Below are positions 41,217 through 49,179 of a DNA stretch of 64,000 nucleotides, piece after piece. The stretch lies in the NCBI GenBank assembly GCA_024234365.1, contig JACKOK010000001.1, positions 558,001-622,000 of the forward strand. The letters run 5' to 3'. The notes under the pieces are model-generated. The model worked only from the letters and a program-made list of their open reading frames with translations. It had not been told where the DNA came from and made no database searches. A program made the translations under genes and the position numbers. The DNA is from Pseudomonadales bacterium. Its GTDB lineage: Bacteria; Pseudomonadota; Gammaproteobacteria; Pseudomonadales; Pseudohongiellaceae. The stretch's first letter is position 1, and each line of letters opens with the position of its first letter.

Positions 41217-41741
41217 ATGAGCAATTTCTTTCGCTTTACCCTGCGCCGCCCTCTGCTGGCGCTTGCCCTGCCTACCGCACTGGCGCTGAGCGCCTGCAGC
41301 GGACAGGAAACCGCCAGCGCGGCGATGGAGGCGGCCCCGGCAGAGATCGGCCGCTACAACGAGGGGCGCAATTTCTATGGCGTGATCTCCATTCCGCCAG
41401 GCGCGGAAACCCTGTACCTCAGCGGTGCCGGGGCGCAGCCCAAAGCAGATGGCAGTTGGGGCTCGATGGAAGAGCAGGCTATCGACATCTTCACCACCTA
41501 CAAGGCAACGTTGGAAAGCATGGGCTGGTCGCTTGAGGATGTGGTGCAGGTGCGTGTGTTTGCCGTGGCGGGCGAGGATGGCGTGCTGGATTTCGCCGGT
41601 TTCAACACCGGTTATCAGCAATTTTTCGGCAGTGACATCAACCCGATGAAACCGGTGCGCTCCTTTGTGCAGGTCGCCGCACTGGTGCGCGAGGGCTGGC
41701 TGGCAGAAGTGGAAATTCGAGCGGCACGCGTGCCGGAGTAG
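41217..41741 (+). CDS. RidA-family imine deaminase-like lipoprotein
   Basis: 174 residues. Unlike ordinary cytosolic RidA, it has a lipoprotein signal with Cys27 in LSACSG, so it faces the periplasm. The RidA core follows: LYLSGAGAQ, then YKATLESMGWSLEDVVQVRVF and PVRSFVQVAALV, where the Arg that binds the imine is conserved. RidA hydrolyses reactive imines or enamines. It is third after the flavin amine oxidase and cytochrome c, so it would hydrolyse the imines the oxidase makes. Confidence 0.88.
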   Translation: MSNFFRFTLRRPLLALALPTALALSACSGQETASAAMEAAPAEIGRYNEGRNFYGVISIPPGAETLYLSGAGAQPKADGSWGSMEEQAIDIFTTYKATLESMGWSLEDVVQVRVFAVAGEDGVLDFAGFNTGYQQFFGSDINPMKPVRSFVQVAALVREGWLAEVEIRAARVPE

Positions 41742-41784
41742 TGCGCGTGCCGTCCAGATTTGGACGTGAGTAGTAAAGTCTCTT

Positions 41785-41817
41785 GGGGAAAGTGTTCCGG
41801 CGCTTTCCCGTTTTTTT
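41785..41817. terminator. Terminator after the ridA-like gene, shared with the convergent GGDEF gene
   Basis: GGGAAAG (41786-41792) pairs with CTTTCCC (41803-41809) and is followed by GTTTTTTT. Confidence 0.85.
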
Positions 41818-43249
41818 ATGAAGTGCCGACAGCCCAGATGCTGCGGTTCTTGCCCTTCCTTTTTGCCTGATACAGCGCCTGATCGGCCGCGAGCAGAGCC
41901 GCATTGATGTCGTGGTTGGGGTTCCAGGACGTGATGCCGATCGACATCGACAGTCGTACCTCGCCGAAACTGCCGCTGATAGGTTGGTTCATCTGTTCCA
42001 GAATGCGCTCGGCAATTACTGATACGGTCTGGCGATCGCTGTGATCCAGCATTATCACGAATTCATCCCCGCCGATTCTCGCGGCTGCATCGCTTTCGCG
42101 GATACAGGCGCTCAGGCGTCTGGCCACTTCCACCAGCACCTCGTCACCGGCCAGATGGCCGTGCTCATCATTGACCGGCTTGAAGGCGTCAAGGTCGCAG
42201 ATCAGCAGATGCTGAGCCCCGGCCTGAGGGTGCTGCGAGGATTGCGAGAGGCGGAAATGCAGCCCGGCGCGATTGTACAGCGCGGTGAGTTCATCCCGGT
42301 GCGCCTGACGCATCAGGCGCTTCTCGTTGCTCATGCCCTGAATCAGGTCGTGGGTCAGCACCGCCACCACCAGTGAGGTGGCGGAGGTGATCAGCAGGCG
42401 CACCTGCATCATGGTGACACCGTGCACCTCGGGCAGGATGTCGGCGTGGTAGGGAAGATAGCCGAATGCGGTGGCGAAGGCGGCGGACACCGCGATAAAC
42501 AGATTGGTGCTGGCGGTGGCCTGAAGGCCGAAGCGCAGTGCCGCCCAGAGCATGAAGGGCAGGAACGTAAAGGGCAGGATCATGTCCAGAATAGGGCTCC
42601 AGTTGCGCAGCACCAGGCTGGCAGTCAGCGCCAGCAGGGAGGCAAACAGCAATTGCTCCTGGGGCCAGTGCAGGGGAGAGCTGAGGCGTACTCGCGCCAG
42701 CAGGAGCGGAGCCACGATAAGTACGCCCAGCGAGTCGCCGATGAAATACTTGGGCCAGGAGTGCCAGAAGGGAGTGCCCATGATGTAGAACGTACCGATG
42801 GAGCCGATACTGGCGCCAATCAGTGGGGCCAGGAACACACCGAAGGCAAGGAAGCGCATCAGATTGCCCTGCGGAGCCAGCGCCCCACCCGGGTTGTCCG
42901 GGCGGCGCAGCAAGGTGGCCGCAATCAGAGGCTCCAGAAAATTGCCGGCCGTCCAGAAGGCATTGGCGGATGCCGGATAGCCGCGCACAAGATTGCCCGT
43001 GAACTCGCCCATGGCCACGGCCGCGATCACCCAGCCCCACTGTCGGGTGGGCAGTAGCATCAGCAAGCCCAGGCTCAGCCCGGCACCGGGCCAGAAGGTG
43101 CCGCCATTGATCACCGGGTTTTCCAGAAACTGGACCAGTTGGGCAAGCGCCACATAGCTCAGCAGGGAAACCAGGAACACCGATCGGTTGGACCAGGTGA
43201 GCGTGGGCTCCAGAGAAGAAGAGCGACGGATGTCGAAGAGGTAGGCCAT
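41816..43249 (-). CDS. MASE1-type membrane GGDEF diguanylate cyclase
   Basis: 477 residues. The first 300 residues are eight or nine hydrophobic helices (INGGTFWPGAGLSLGLLMLL and others), the MASE1-like sensor plan. The GGDEF domain from about 315 to 475 has the intact GGDEF in RIGGDEFVIM and DLDAFKPVNDEHGH. It makes cyclic di-GMP at the inner membrane. The ligand is unknown. The start at 43249 is the only ATG before the first helix. Convergent with the ridA-like gene. Confidence 0.9.
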   Translation of the reverse strand: MAYLFDIRRSSSLEPTLTWSNRSVFLVSLLSYVALAQLVQFLENPVINGGTFWPGAGLSLGLLMLLPTRQWGWVIAAVAMGEFTGNLVRGYPASANAFWTAGNFLEPLIAATLLRRPDNPGGALAPQGNLMRFLAFGVFLAPLIGASIGSIGTFYIMGTPFWHSWPKYFIGDSLGVLIVAPLLLARVRLSSPLHWPQEQLLFASLLALTASLVLRNWSPILDMILPFTFLPFMLWAALRFGLQATASTNLFIAVSAAFATAFGYLPYHADILPEVHGVTMMQVRLLITSATSLVVAVLTHDLIQGMSNEKRLMRQAHRDELTALYNRAGLHFRLSQSSQHPQAGAQHLLICDLDAFKPVNDEHGHLAGDEVLVEVARRLSACIRESDAAARIGGDEFVIMLDHSDRQTVSVIAERILEQMNQPISGSFGEVRLSMSIGITSWNPNHDINAALLAADQALYQAKRKGKNRSIWAVGTS

Positions 43250-43658
43250 AGGCTCGTGGTGTGGTTTTTGTAGGACATTTTGTAGGACTGCAGGCAGTGT
43301 AGGAGATTCTTTTGCTGAAAGCCATGGACGAAAAACCGGATTTGGCGGTTCTTATACACTGGGCATGCGTGCCCTGAAGAGTCTCAGCCTGAGTCATTCG
43401 GGCCCGGAAGCAAAGGATTTCCGGTGTACAGAAGGGCCATTATCCGTGGGCCTTTCCCTGTTTGATATTGGCTGGAGTCTTCTCGCGTATGGTCTGAATC
43501 TGAGATGTTAGTAATATAAAAATCAATAACTTGAAGCCTGTTTCACGAAGCGTGTTGCCGCGTCTGGTGCAAGGGATTGAACACAACAAGGGATTCGACT
43601 GGAAATCAGCAAGGGTTGTCTAACCCGCACAGACAATAAAGGTTTTAAGGAAACATTT
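43250..43658. other. 409-bp gap between the MASE1-GGDEF gene and nhaB
   Basis: No gene is seen. GTAGGA is repeated three times at 43271-43304, a possible REP remnant. An AT-rich stretch with TAATAT near 43511 may be a -10 for nhaB; I could not fix a -35. Confidence 0.3.
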
Positions 43659-45167
43659 ATGGCTTCTACTTATGGTCAGGCTTTTTTGAAGAACTTCCTG
43701 GGAGCTTCGCCCGACTGGTACAAACTGACGATCGTCGGTTTTCTGGTGCTCAACCCCATCCTGTTCTTTCTGGTGGATCCGTTCGTCGCCGGATGGGTAC
43801 TGATCCTTGAGTTCATCTTTACCCTGGCGATGGCGCTCAAATGCTACCCGCTGCAACCGGGTGGCCTGCTGGCGTTCGAAGCCATTGTCATTGGCATGGC
43901 CAGCCCCGAAACGGTTTACCACGAGGCCGTGGTGAACTTTCCCGTCATCCTGCTGCTGATCTTCATGGTGGCCGGTATTTCCTTTCTGAAGGAAATGCTG
44001 CTCTTTACCTTTACCAAGATTCTGCTACGGGTGCGCTCCAAGCTGATGCTGAGTGTGCTCTTTGCCCTGGTGGCCGCCGTGCTGTCGGCCTTCCTGGATG
44101 CCCTGACTGTTACCGCCGTGGTGATTGCCGTGGCCTCCGGTTTCTACGGGGTGTACCACCGCGTGGCCTCCGGTCTGCATCATGATGCAGATGGGCACGA
44201 TGTGACGGAAGACCATCAGGTCAAGGAAGGCAGTCGCATGGATCTGGAGCAGTTCCGCTCCTTCCTGCGCAACCTGATGATGCACGCAGCCGTGGGAACG
44301 GCACTGGGCGGCGTATCCACCATCGTGGGCGAGCCGCAGAACCTGCTGATCGGCAATATCATGGGCTGGGACTTCGTGGAGTTCTATGTGCGCGTCATGC
44401 CGGTCTCCCTGCCGGTGCTGGCCGTGGGGCTGTTGACTACCGTGCTGGTGGAAAAGCTGAAAATTGCCGGTTATGGCACGGAACTGCCCGCGAACGTGCG
44501 CAGTATTCTGGAAAAATATGACGAGGAACAAACAACCAAACTGACCAAAAACGACATCATGAAGATGTGGGTGCAGGCCGCCGTGGCAGTGTTCCTGGTG
44601 CTGTGTCTGGCGCTGCATCTGGCGGAAGTCGGCATCATCGGGCTTGCCGTGATCGTGCTGGCCACTGCTTTCAATGGCATCACGGACGAGCACCGTCTGG
44701 GGCATGCTTTCCAGGAGGCGCTGCCGTTTACCTCGCTGCTGGTGGTTTTCTTCGCCGTGGTGGGCGTGATTCATGAGCTGCACCTGTTCACCCCGGTGGT
44801 GAATTTCGTGCTCGACATGGAGGGCAATGCCCAGCTGGCCGCTTTCTATATCGCCAACGGCGTACTGTCCATGGTGTCCGACAATGTGTTTGTGGCGACC
44901 GTGTACATTTCCGAGGTGCAGCAGGCCTTTGAGGCTGGCCGCATCGGGCGTGAGCAGTTCGAGCTGCTGGCCGTGGCGATCAATACCGGCACCAATATTC
45001 CTTCGGTGGCTACTCCGAACGGGCAGGCGGCGTTTCTGTTCCTGCTGACTTCGGCACTGGCTCCGCTGATCCGCCTGTCCTATGGCCGTATGGTGATCCT
45101 GGCTCTGCCCTACACCATCACCATGTCTATCGCCGGCCTGTTGGCCACGATCTACTTCCTGGTATAG
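43659..45167 (+). CDS. nhaB: Na+/H+ antiporter NhaB, first copy
   Basis: 502 residues with 12 or so membrane segments. The N terminus (FLKNFLGASPDWYKLTIVGF) and FTLAMALKCYPLQPGGLLA are as in E. coli NhaB. SAFLDALTVTAVVIAVA and the C-terminal AINTGTNIPSVATPNGQAAF are the best-kept blocks. AAGGAAA precedes the ATG. It expels Na+ in exchange for protons, fitting a sea or brackish habitat. A near copy follows at 45387. Confidence 0.96.
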   Translation: MASTYGQAFLKNFLGASPDWYKLTIVGFLVLNPILFFLVDPFVAGWVLILEFIFTLAMALKCYPLQPGGLLAFEAIVIGMASPETVYHEAVVNFPVILLLIFMVAGISFLKEMLLFTFTKILLRVRSKLMLSVLFALVAAVLSAFLDALTVTAVVIAVASGFYGVYHRVASGLHHDADGHDVTEDHQVKEGSRMDLEQFRSFLRNLMMHAAVGTALGGVSTIVGEPQNLLIGNIMGWDFVEFYVRVMPVSLPVLAVGLLTTVLVEKLKIAGYGTELPANVRSILEKYDEEQTTKLTKNDIMKMWVQAAVAVFLVLCLALHLAEVGIIGLAVIVLATAFNGITDEHRLGHAFQEALPFTSLLVVFFAVVGVIHELHLFTPVVNFVLDMEGNAQLAAFYIANGVLSMVSDNVFVATVYISEVQQAFEAGRIGREQFELLAVAINTGTNIPSVATPNGQAAFLFLLTSALAPLIRLSYGRMVILALPYTITMSIAGLLATIYFLV

Positions 45168-45184
45168 CGGCCAGGGCATCCCGA

Positions 45185-45226
45185 ACCGGGGCCCGGGCAG
45201 CGCTGCTGCATCGGGCTCCGGTCTTT
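45185..45226 (+). terminator. Probable terminator between the nhaB copies
   Basis: ACCGGGGCCCG pairs with CGGGCTCCGGT (one G-U) around 16 nt, followed by CTTTTC. Confidence 0.65.
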
Positions 45227-45386
45227 TCGTTACAAGAAAACACGCCTCCTCTATTGAATTTGGTGACGAATTCGGTAAGTCTCCGCATTTGTTATTTGAA
45301 AGAGATTCCGGGTCGGCTCTTCTGCGCAGGGGCCGGGCACCGGAAGGCGTTATCTGTAATTAAAAAAAGAAGTTCGAGGAATGCTC

Positions 45387-46898
45387 ATGACAGCTACATA
45401 TGGCCAAACGTTTTTAAAGAACTTTCTGGGTTCATCCCCGGACTGGTACAAGAAGACCATCGTCGGGTTTTTGATTCTGAACCCCGTTCTGTTCTTCCTG
45501 GTCGATCCTTTCATTGCCGGCTGGATGCTGATTGCAGAGTTTATTTTCACTCTCGCCATGGCGCTGAAGTGCTATCCCCTGCAGCCTGGTGGGCTGCTGG
45601 CTTTTGAGGCCGTTGTCATTGGCATGGCCAATACCGAGGCGGTTTATGAAGAGGCACACACCAATTTTCCGGTGATTCTGCTGCTGATCTTCATGGTCGC
45701 CGGCATCTCTTTCCTGAAGCAGATGCTGTTGTTTTCCTTCACAAAAATCCTTCTGCGTGTGCGCTCCAAGACGATGCTGTCATTGATGTTCGCCATCATG
45801 GGGGCCGTGCTGTCCGCCTTCCTGGACGCGCTGACGGTGACGGCGGTGGTGATTGCGGTGGCCTCGGGTTTCTTCTCGGTCTACCACAAGGTTGCCTCCG
45901 GTTTTCATCATGACAAGGAAAACCACGATGTCAGCGACGATGTCAGCATCATCGAATCCAACCGCTCCGATCTGGATCAGTTCCGCGCCTTCCTGCGCAA
46001 CATCATGATGCACGCTGCCATCGGCACCGCGCTGGGCGGGGTGTCTACCATTGTGGGCGAGCCGCAGAACCTGCTGATCGGCCACATCATGGAGTGGGAC
46101 TTCGTGGAGTTCTTCGTGCGCGTGGCTCCCGTGTCCATGGTGGTGCTGGTCACCGGCCTGGCGACGACCATCGCGGTAGAGAAATTCAAAATTGCGGGTT
46201 ACGGCGCGACGCTGCCGGAGAATGTGCGGGCGATTCTGCAGCGCTATGACGACGAGCAGACGGCCAAGATGACGCGTTCCGATGTTCTCAATCTGTGGAT
46301 TCAGGCCATTGTGGCCGTGTTCCTGGTGATCTGTCTGGCCTTCCACCTGGCAGAGGTGGGCATCATCGGTCTGGCGGTTATCGTGCTGGCCACGGCCTTC
46401 ACCGGGATTACCGACGAGCACCGTCTCGGTCATGCCTTCCAGGAAGCGCTGCCCTTCACCGCCCTGTTGGTGGTCTTCTTCACCGTGGTGGCGGTGATTC
46501 ACGAGCTGCACCTGTTCACCCCGGTGGTGGACTTCGTGCTGGCCATGGAAGGGCATACGCAACTGGCGGCCTTCTATATTGCCAACGGCGTACTCTCCAT
46601 GGTGTCGGACAACGTGTTCGTGGCCACCGTGTACATCTCCGAAGTCCAGGCCGCCTTCCAGGCAGGTACCATCGGTCGCGAGCAGTTCGATCTGCTGGCG
46701 GTGGCGATCAACACCGGGACCAACATCCCCTCCGTTGCGACACCGAATGGTCAGGCAGCCTTCCTGTTCCTGCTGACCTCGGCACTGGCTCCGCTGATCC
46801 GCCTGTCCTATGGCCGTATGGTGGTTCTGGCCCTGCCCTACACCATCACCATGTCTACCGCTGGCCTGCTGGCCACGATCTTCCTGCTCGGCAAGTAA
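45387..46898 (+). CDS. nhaB: Na+/H+ antiporter NhaB, second copy
   Basis: 503 residues from MTATYGQTF. GAGGA stands 6 nt before this ATG, while the ATG at 45381 touches it. Blocks such as FLDALTVTAVVIAVASGF and VSMVSDNVFVATVYISEV-type motifs are kept in both copies, but differences spread over the whole length show a duplication that is not recent. Both reading frames are intact, so both likely make antiporters, perhaps with different pH or salt ranges. A GC-rich hairpin without a T run (46913-46940) follows. Confidence 0.95.
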   Translation: MTATYGQTFLKNFLGSSPDWYKKTIVGFLILNPVLFFLVDPFIAGWMLIAEFIFTLAMALKCYPLQPGGLLAFEAVVIGMANTEAVYEEAHTNFPVILLLIFMVAGISFLKQMLLFSFTKILLRVRSKTMLSLMFAIMGAVLSAFLDALTVTAVVIAVASGFFSVYHKVASGFHHDKENHDVSDDVSIIESNRSDLDQFRAFLRNIMMHAAIGTALGGVSTIVGEPQNLLIGHIMEWDFVEFFVRVAPVSMVVLVTGLATTIAVEKFKIAGYGATLPENVRAILQRYDDEQTAKMTRSDVLNLWIQAIVAVFLVICLAFHLAEVGIIGLAVIVLATAFTGITDEHRLGHAFQEALPFTALLVVFFTVVAVIHELHLFTPVVDFVLAMEGHTQLAAFYIANGVLSMVSDNVFVATVYISEVQAAFQAGTIGREQFDLLAVAINTGTNIPSVATPNGQAAFLFLLTSALAPLIRLSYGRMVVLALPYTITMSTAGLLATIFLLGK

Positions 46899-47071
46899 GC
46901 TGCTGCGGCCACCGTCCGTGCCTGTGGGCACGGGCGGTATTGCGCCGGATCAACGCATACCCCCCCTTGTTCCATTCTTTTGCGTGCTCGCATTGTGAGC
47001 AGGCGAGGCATGCCTTACTATCCCTGCTGAAGTATCCGTGAACACGATTTCCACTCGACAGGGAGAGACTT

Positions 47072-47506
47072 ATGAGCGAATACCAACACGTCCTGGTAGC
47101 CATCGACGGCTCCGAAGAATCCGAACGCATCATCAGCAAGGCCTGGGCGCTGGCAAACGGTGCCAGGCTGAGCATTGTGCAGGTGTTTGACACCCTCGTT
47201 GGCAATTATTCCTATGAACTGAACATGGGGGATTTCGAGAAGGTGCAGCGCGAATTCGAGGAATCCGTCGCCAAGAGTACCCGCGCCATGCTCAAGGAAA
47301 AATTCCCCGGGATCAGCGCGGAGTCCGTACATTTTCTGCGGGGCAAGCCCGCGGATGAGATCAAGCGGCTGGCAAAAAGCAGTGCAGTGGACCTGTTGGT
47401 GATCGGCAGCCACGGGCAGAGTGCTGTGAAGGCGGCAGTGCTCGGTTCCACCGCAAATGCCGTGCTGCATGGCATTCACTGCGATGTGTTCACCGTTCGC
47501 GTGTAA
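47072..47506 (+). CDS. Universal stress protein (UspA family)
   Basis: 144 residues in one Usp domain: HVLVAIDGSEESERIISKAW at the start and VIGSHGQSAVKAAVLGSTAN, the ATP-binding G-x2-G-x9-G-S pattern, near the end. GGGAGAG lies before the ATG. Single-domain UspA proteins accumulate under starvation, low oxygen or salt stress. It follows the two nhaB copies, 173 bp after the second, and may have its own promoter. Confidence 0.93.
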   Translation: MSEYQHVLVAIDGSEESERIISKAWALANGARLSIVQVFDTLVGNYSYELNMGDFEKVQREFEESVAKSTRAMLKEKFPGISAESVHFLRGKPADEIKRLAKSSAVDLLVIGSHGQSAVKAAVLGSTANAVLHGIHCDVFTVRV

Positions 47507-47614
47507 TCATTTTGTTCCTGCCCGTGCAGGGGGATTCGGGGGAGAGGGCTTCACAGAAACGTCTGTGCAACCCTGCTCCCTGCTTGACCCTGCACGGTGT
47601 GTCCTGAATACCTG

Positions 47615-48271
47615 TTACATCTCCCTGCTCAGGGAAATGGCGCCGCGGATCTGGCCCTCCCGGTAGCCGGTAGCCATATCGTTGGGATATTTGCGCGCAA
47701 TGGCCGCCTTCACGTCTGCACTGATATTGCTGCCATGGCAGCTCAGACACAGGGGCTGGGCCGCCTGGGCCTGCATATAACGGAAGCGGCCGTTGACGAC
47801 CTCGGCCACATTCAGCGTGGCGGGTGCTTCGCCTGCCTGCTGGCGCAGATCAAACACGCTCAGCACCTGGGTTTCCCAGCCATCCGGCGTGGCGCTGCTG
47901 CTGTTGCGGGCCTTGAGGCTCACCCGCTTGACCTCCCAGCCGGACTCCTCACTCAGTATGCGGGCAATACGCGGGGCCTCCACGGCACACACCTCTATTG
48001 CGCCTACCGGACCGCCAACGGCCATCGCGCCCTGCAGGGTGGGCAGCAGGGTGCCGACAAAGCGCCGGGTCAGCGCACTGGCCTCATCGATGAGGGCGGT
48101 GGGAGCAAACTGGGGCATGCCAGGGTTGCTGCCGGCGCTTGCCGATAAGGTTGGCGGTAGCGGTGCCGGGGCAGGTGGGGCCACGGGCTGTTCGGCGGCG
48201 GGAGGCAGCGGCGCGCAGGCCAGTAGCAGGCAGGGCAGCAGAATACCGGATAGCAGGCGATAGGGGGGCAT
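47615..48271 (-). CDS. Tll0287-like (DUF3365) haem c lipoprotein
   Basis: 218 residues. The lipoprotein signal ends LLLAC (Cys19), followed by a Pro/Ala-rich linker. The globular part (about 60-218) is of the DUF3365/Tll0287 type: the CAVEAPRIARIL segment and a single haem motif CLSCH at 175-179 near the end. Such domains bind haem c at the membrane and are proposed to sense redox or gas. Convergent with uspA and divergent from the ABC exporter. Confidence 0.85.
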   Translation of the reverse strand: MPPYRLLSGILLPCLLLACAPLPPAAEQPVAPPAPAPLPPTLSASAGSNPGMPQFAPTALIDEASALTRRFVGTLLPTLQGAMAVGGPVGAIEVCAVEAPRIARILSEESGWEVKRVSLKARNSSSATPDGWETQVLSVFDLRQQAGEAPATLNVAEVVNGRFRYMQAQAAQPLCLSCHGSNISADVKAAIARKYPNDMATGYREGQIRGAISLSREM

Positions 48272-48447
48272 GGGGTCTCCTTGTTGTGCTCATGTAATCC
48301 GGTTCCATCATAGTGCGGGGTGCAGGCTTGTTCCAGCCTTAATCCTGCCGGGAAGCCTGTCACGGCTTGCCTTGTCACAAGGACGGAGTAGCATGGGCTG
48401 GGCAAAAAACGAGCGAACTACACAGGGGCAGAAAGGTGGGGGCAGTG

Positions 48448-49179
48448 ATGACGCAGACAGGCAGGGATGAGCGCGCCAGGGTAGTGCTGCGGGCCTCGCA
48501 TCTGTCCAAGGTCTATACCATGGGCGAGGTGGAGGTCCATGCCCTGAAGGATGTTGATCTGACCCTGCACGAGGGCGAGCTGCTTGTGCTGCTCGGCGCC
48601 TCCGGCAGCGGCAAGTCCACGCTGCTCAATATTCTGGGTGGGCTGGACGTGGCCAGCAGCGGTCGTCTCTTCTATGGCGAACAGGAGCTCAGTGCCGCCA
48701 GCCCTTCCGAGTTGACCCAGTACCGGCGCGACCATGTCGGTTTTGTGTTTCAGTTCTACAACCTCATTCCCAGCTTGACCGCACGGGAGAATGTGTCGCT
48801 GGTAACCGATATTGCGGCAGACCCCATGCACCCCGAGGAGGCGCTGGCACTGGTCGGGCTGGAGTCGCGTCTCGATCACTTCCCGGCGCAGTTGTCCGGT
48901 GGCGAGCAGCAGCGCGTGGCCATTGCCCGCGCCATTGCCAAGCGACCCCGCGTGTTGCTGTGCGATGAACCGACCGGGGCGCTGGATGCCGCCACCGGGC
49001 GTCTGGTGCTCAGTGTGCTCGACCGGGTCAACCGCGAGACCGGTACCACCATGGCCATCATCACCCATAACGCTGCCATCGGACGCATGGGCGACACGGT
49101 GCTGCACATGAGCAGCGGCGAGATCGTGGAGCGCACACACAACGAGCGGCGTGAAGACGTGGAGCAGATCGCGTGGTGA
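48448..49179 (+). CDS. ABC transporter ATP-binding protein (MacB/LolD/DevA-like)
   Basis: 243 residues from MTQTGRDERA. Walker A GASGSGKST, Q-loop FVFQFYNL, signature LSGGEQQRVAIARA and Walker B VLLCDEPTGALD are all present. It powers the FtsX-type permease encoded next; the stop overlaps the next start (GTGGTGA). AGGTGG precedes the ATG. First gene of a three-gene export operon. Confidence 0.94.
   Translation: MTQTGRDERARVVLRASHLSKVYTMGEVEVHALKDVDLTLHEGELLVLLGASGSGKSTLLNILGGLDVASSGRLFYGEQELSAASPSELTQYRRDHVGFVFQFYNLIPSLTARENVSLVTDIAADPMHPEEALALVGLESRLDHFPAQLSGGEQQRVAIARAIAKRPRVLLCDEPTGALDAATGRLVLSVLDRVNRETGTTMAIITHNAAIGRMGDTVLHMSSGEIVERTHNERREDVEQIAW

Noticed and set aside
39081..41621. 846-codon minus-strand frame
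   Set aside because: It spans three plus-strand genes with clear cofactor motifs; the His/Ala/Gln-rich product is typical of an antisense frame.
46913..46940. Terminator after the second nhaB
   Set aside because: A GC-rich stem exists but no T run follows, so I mention it only as a hairpin.
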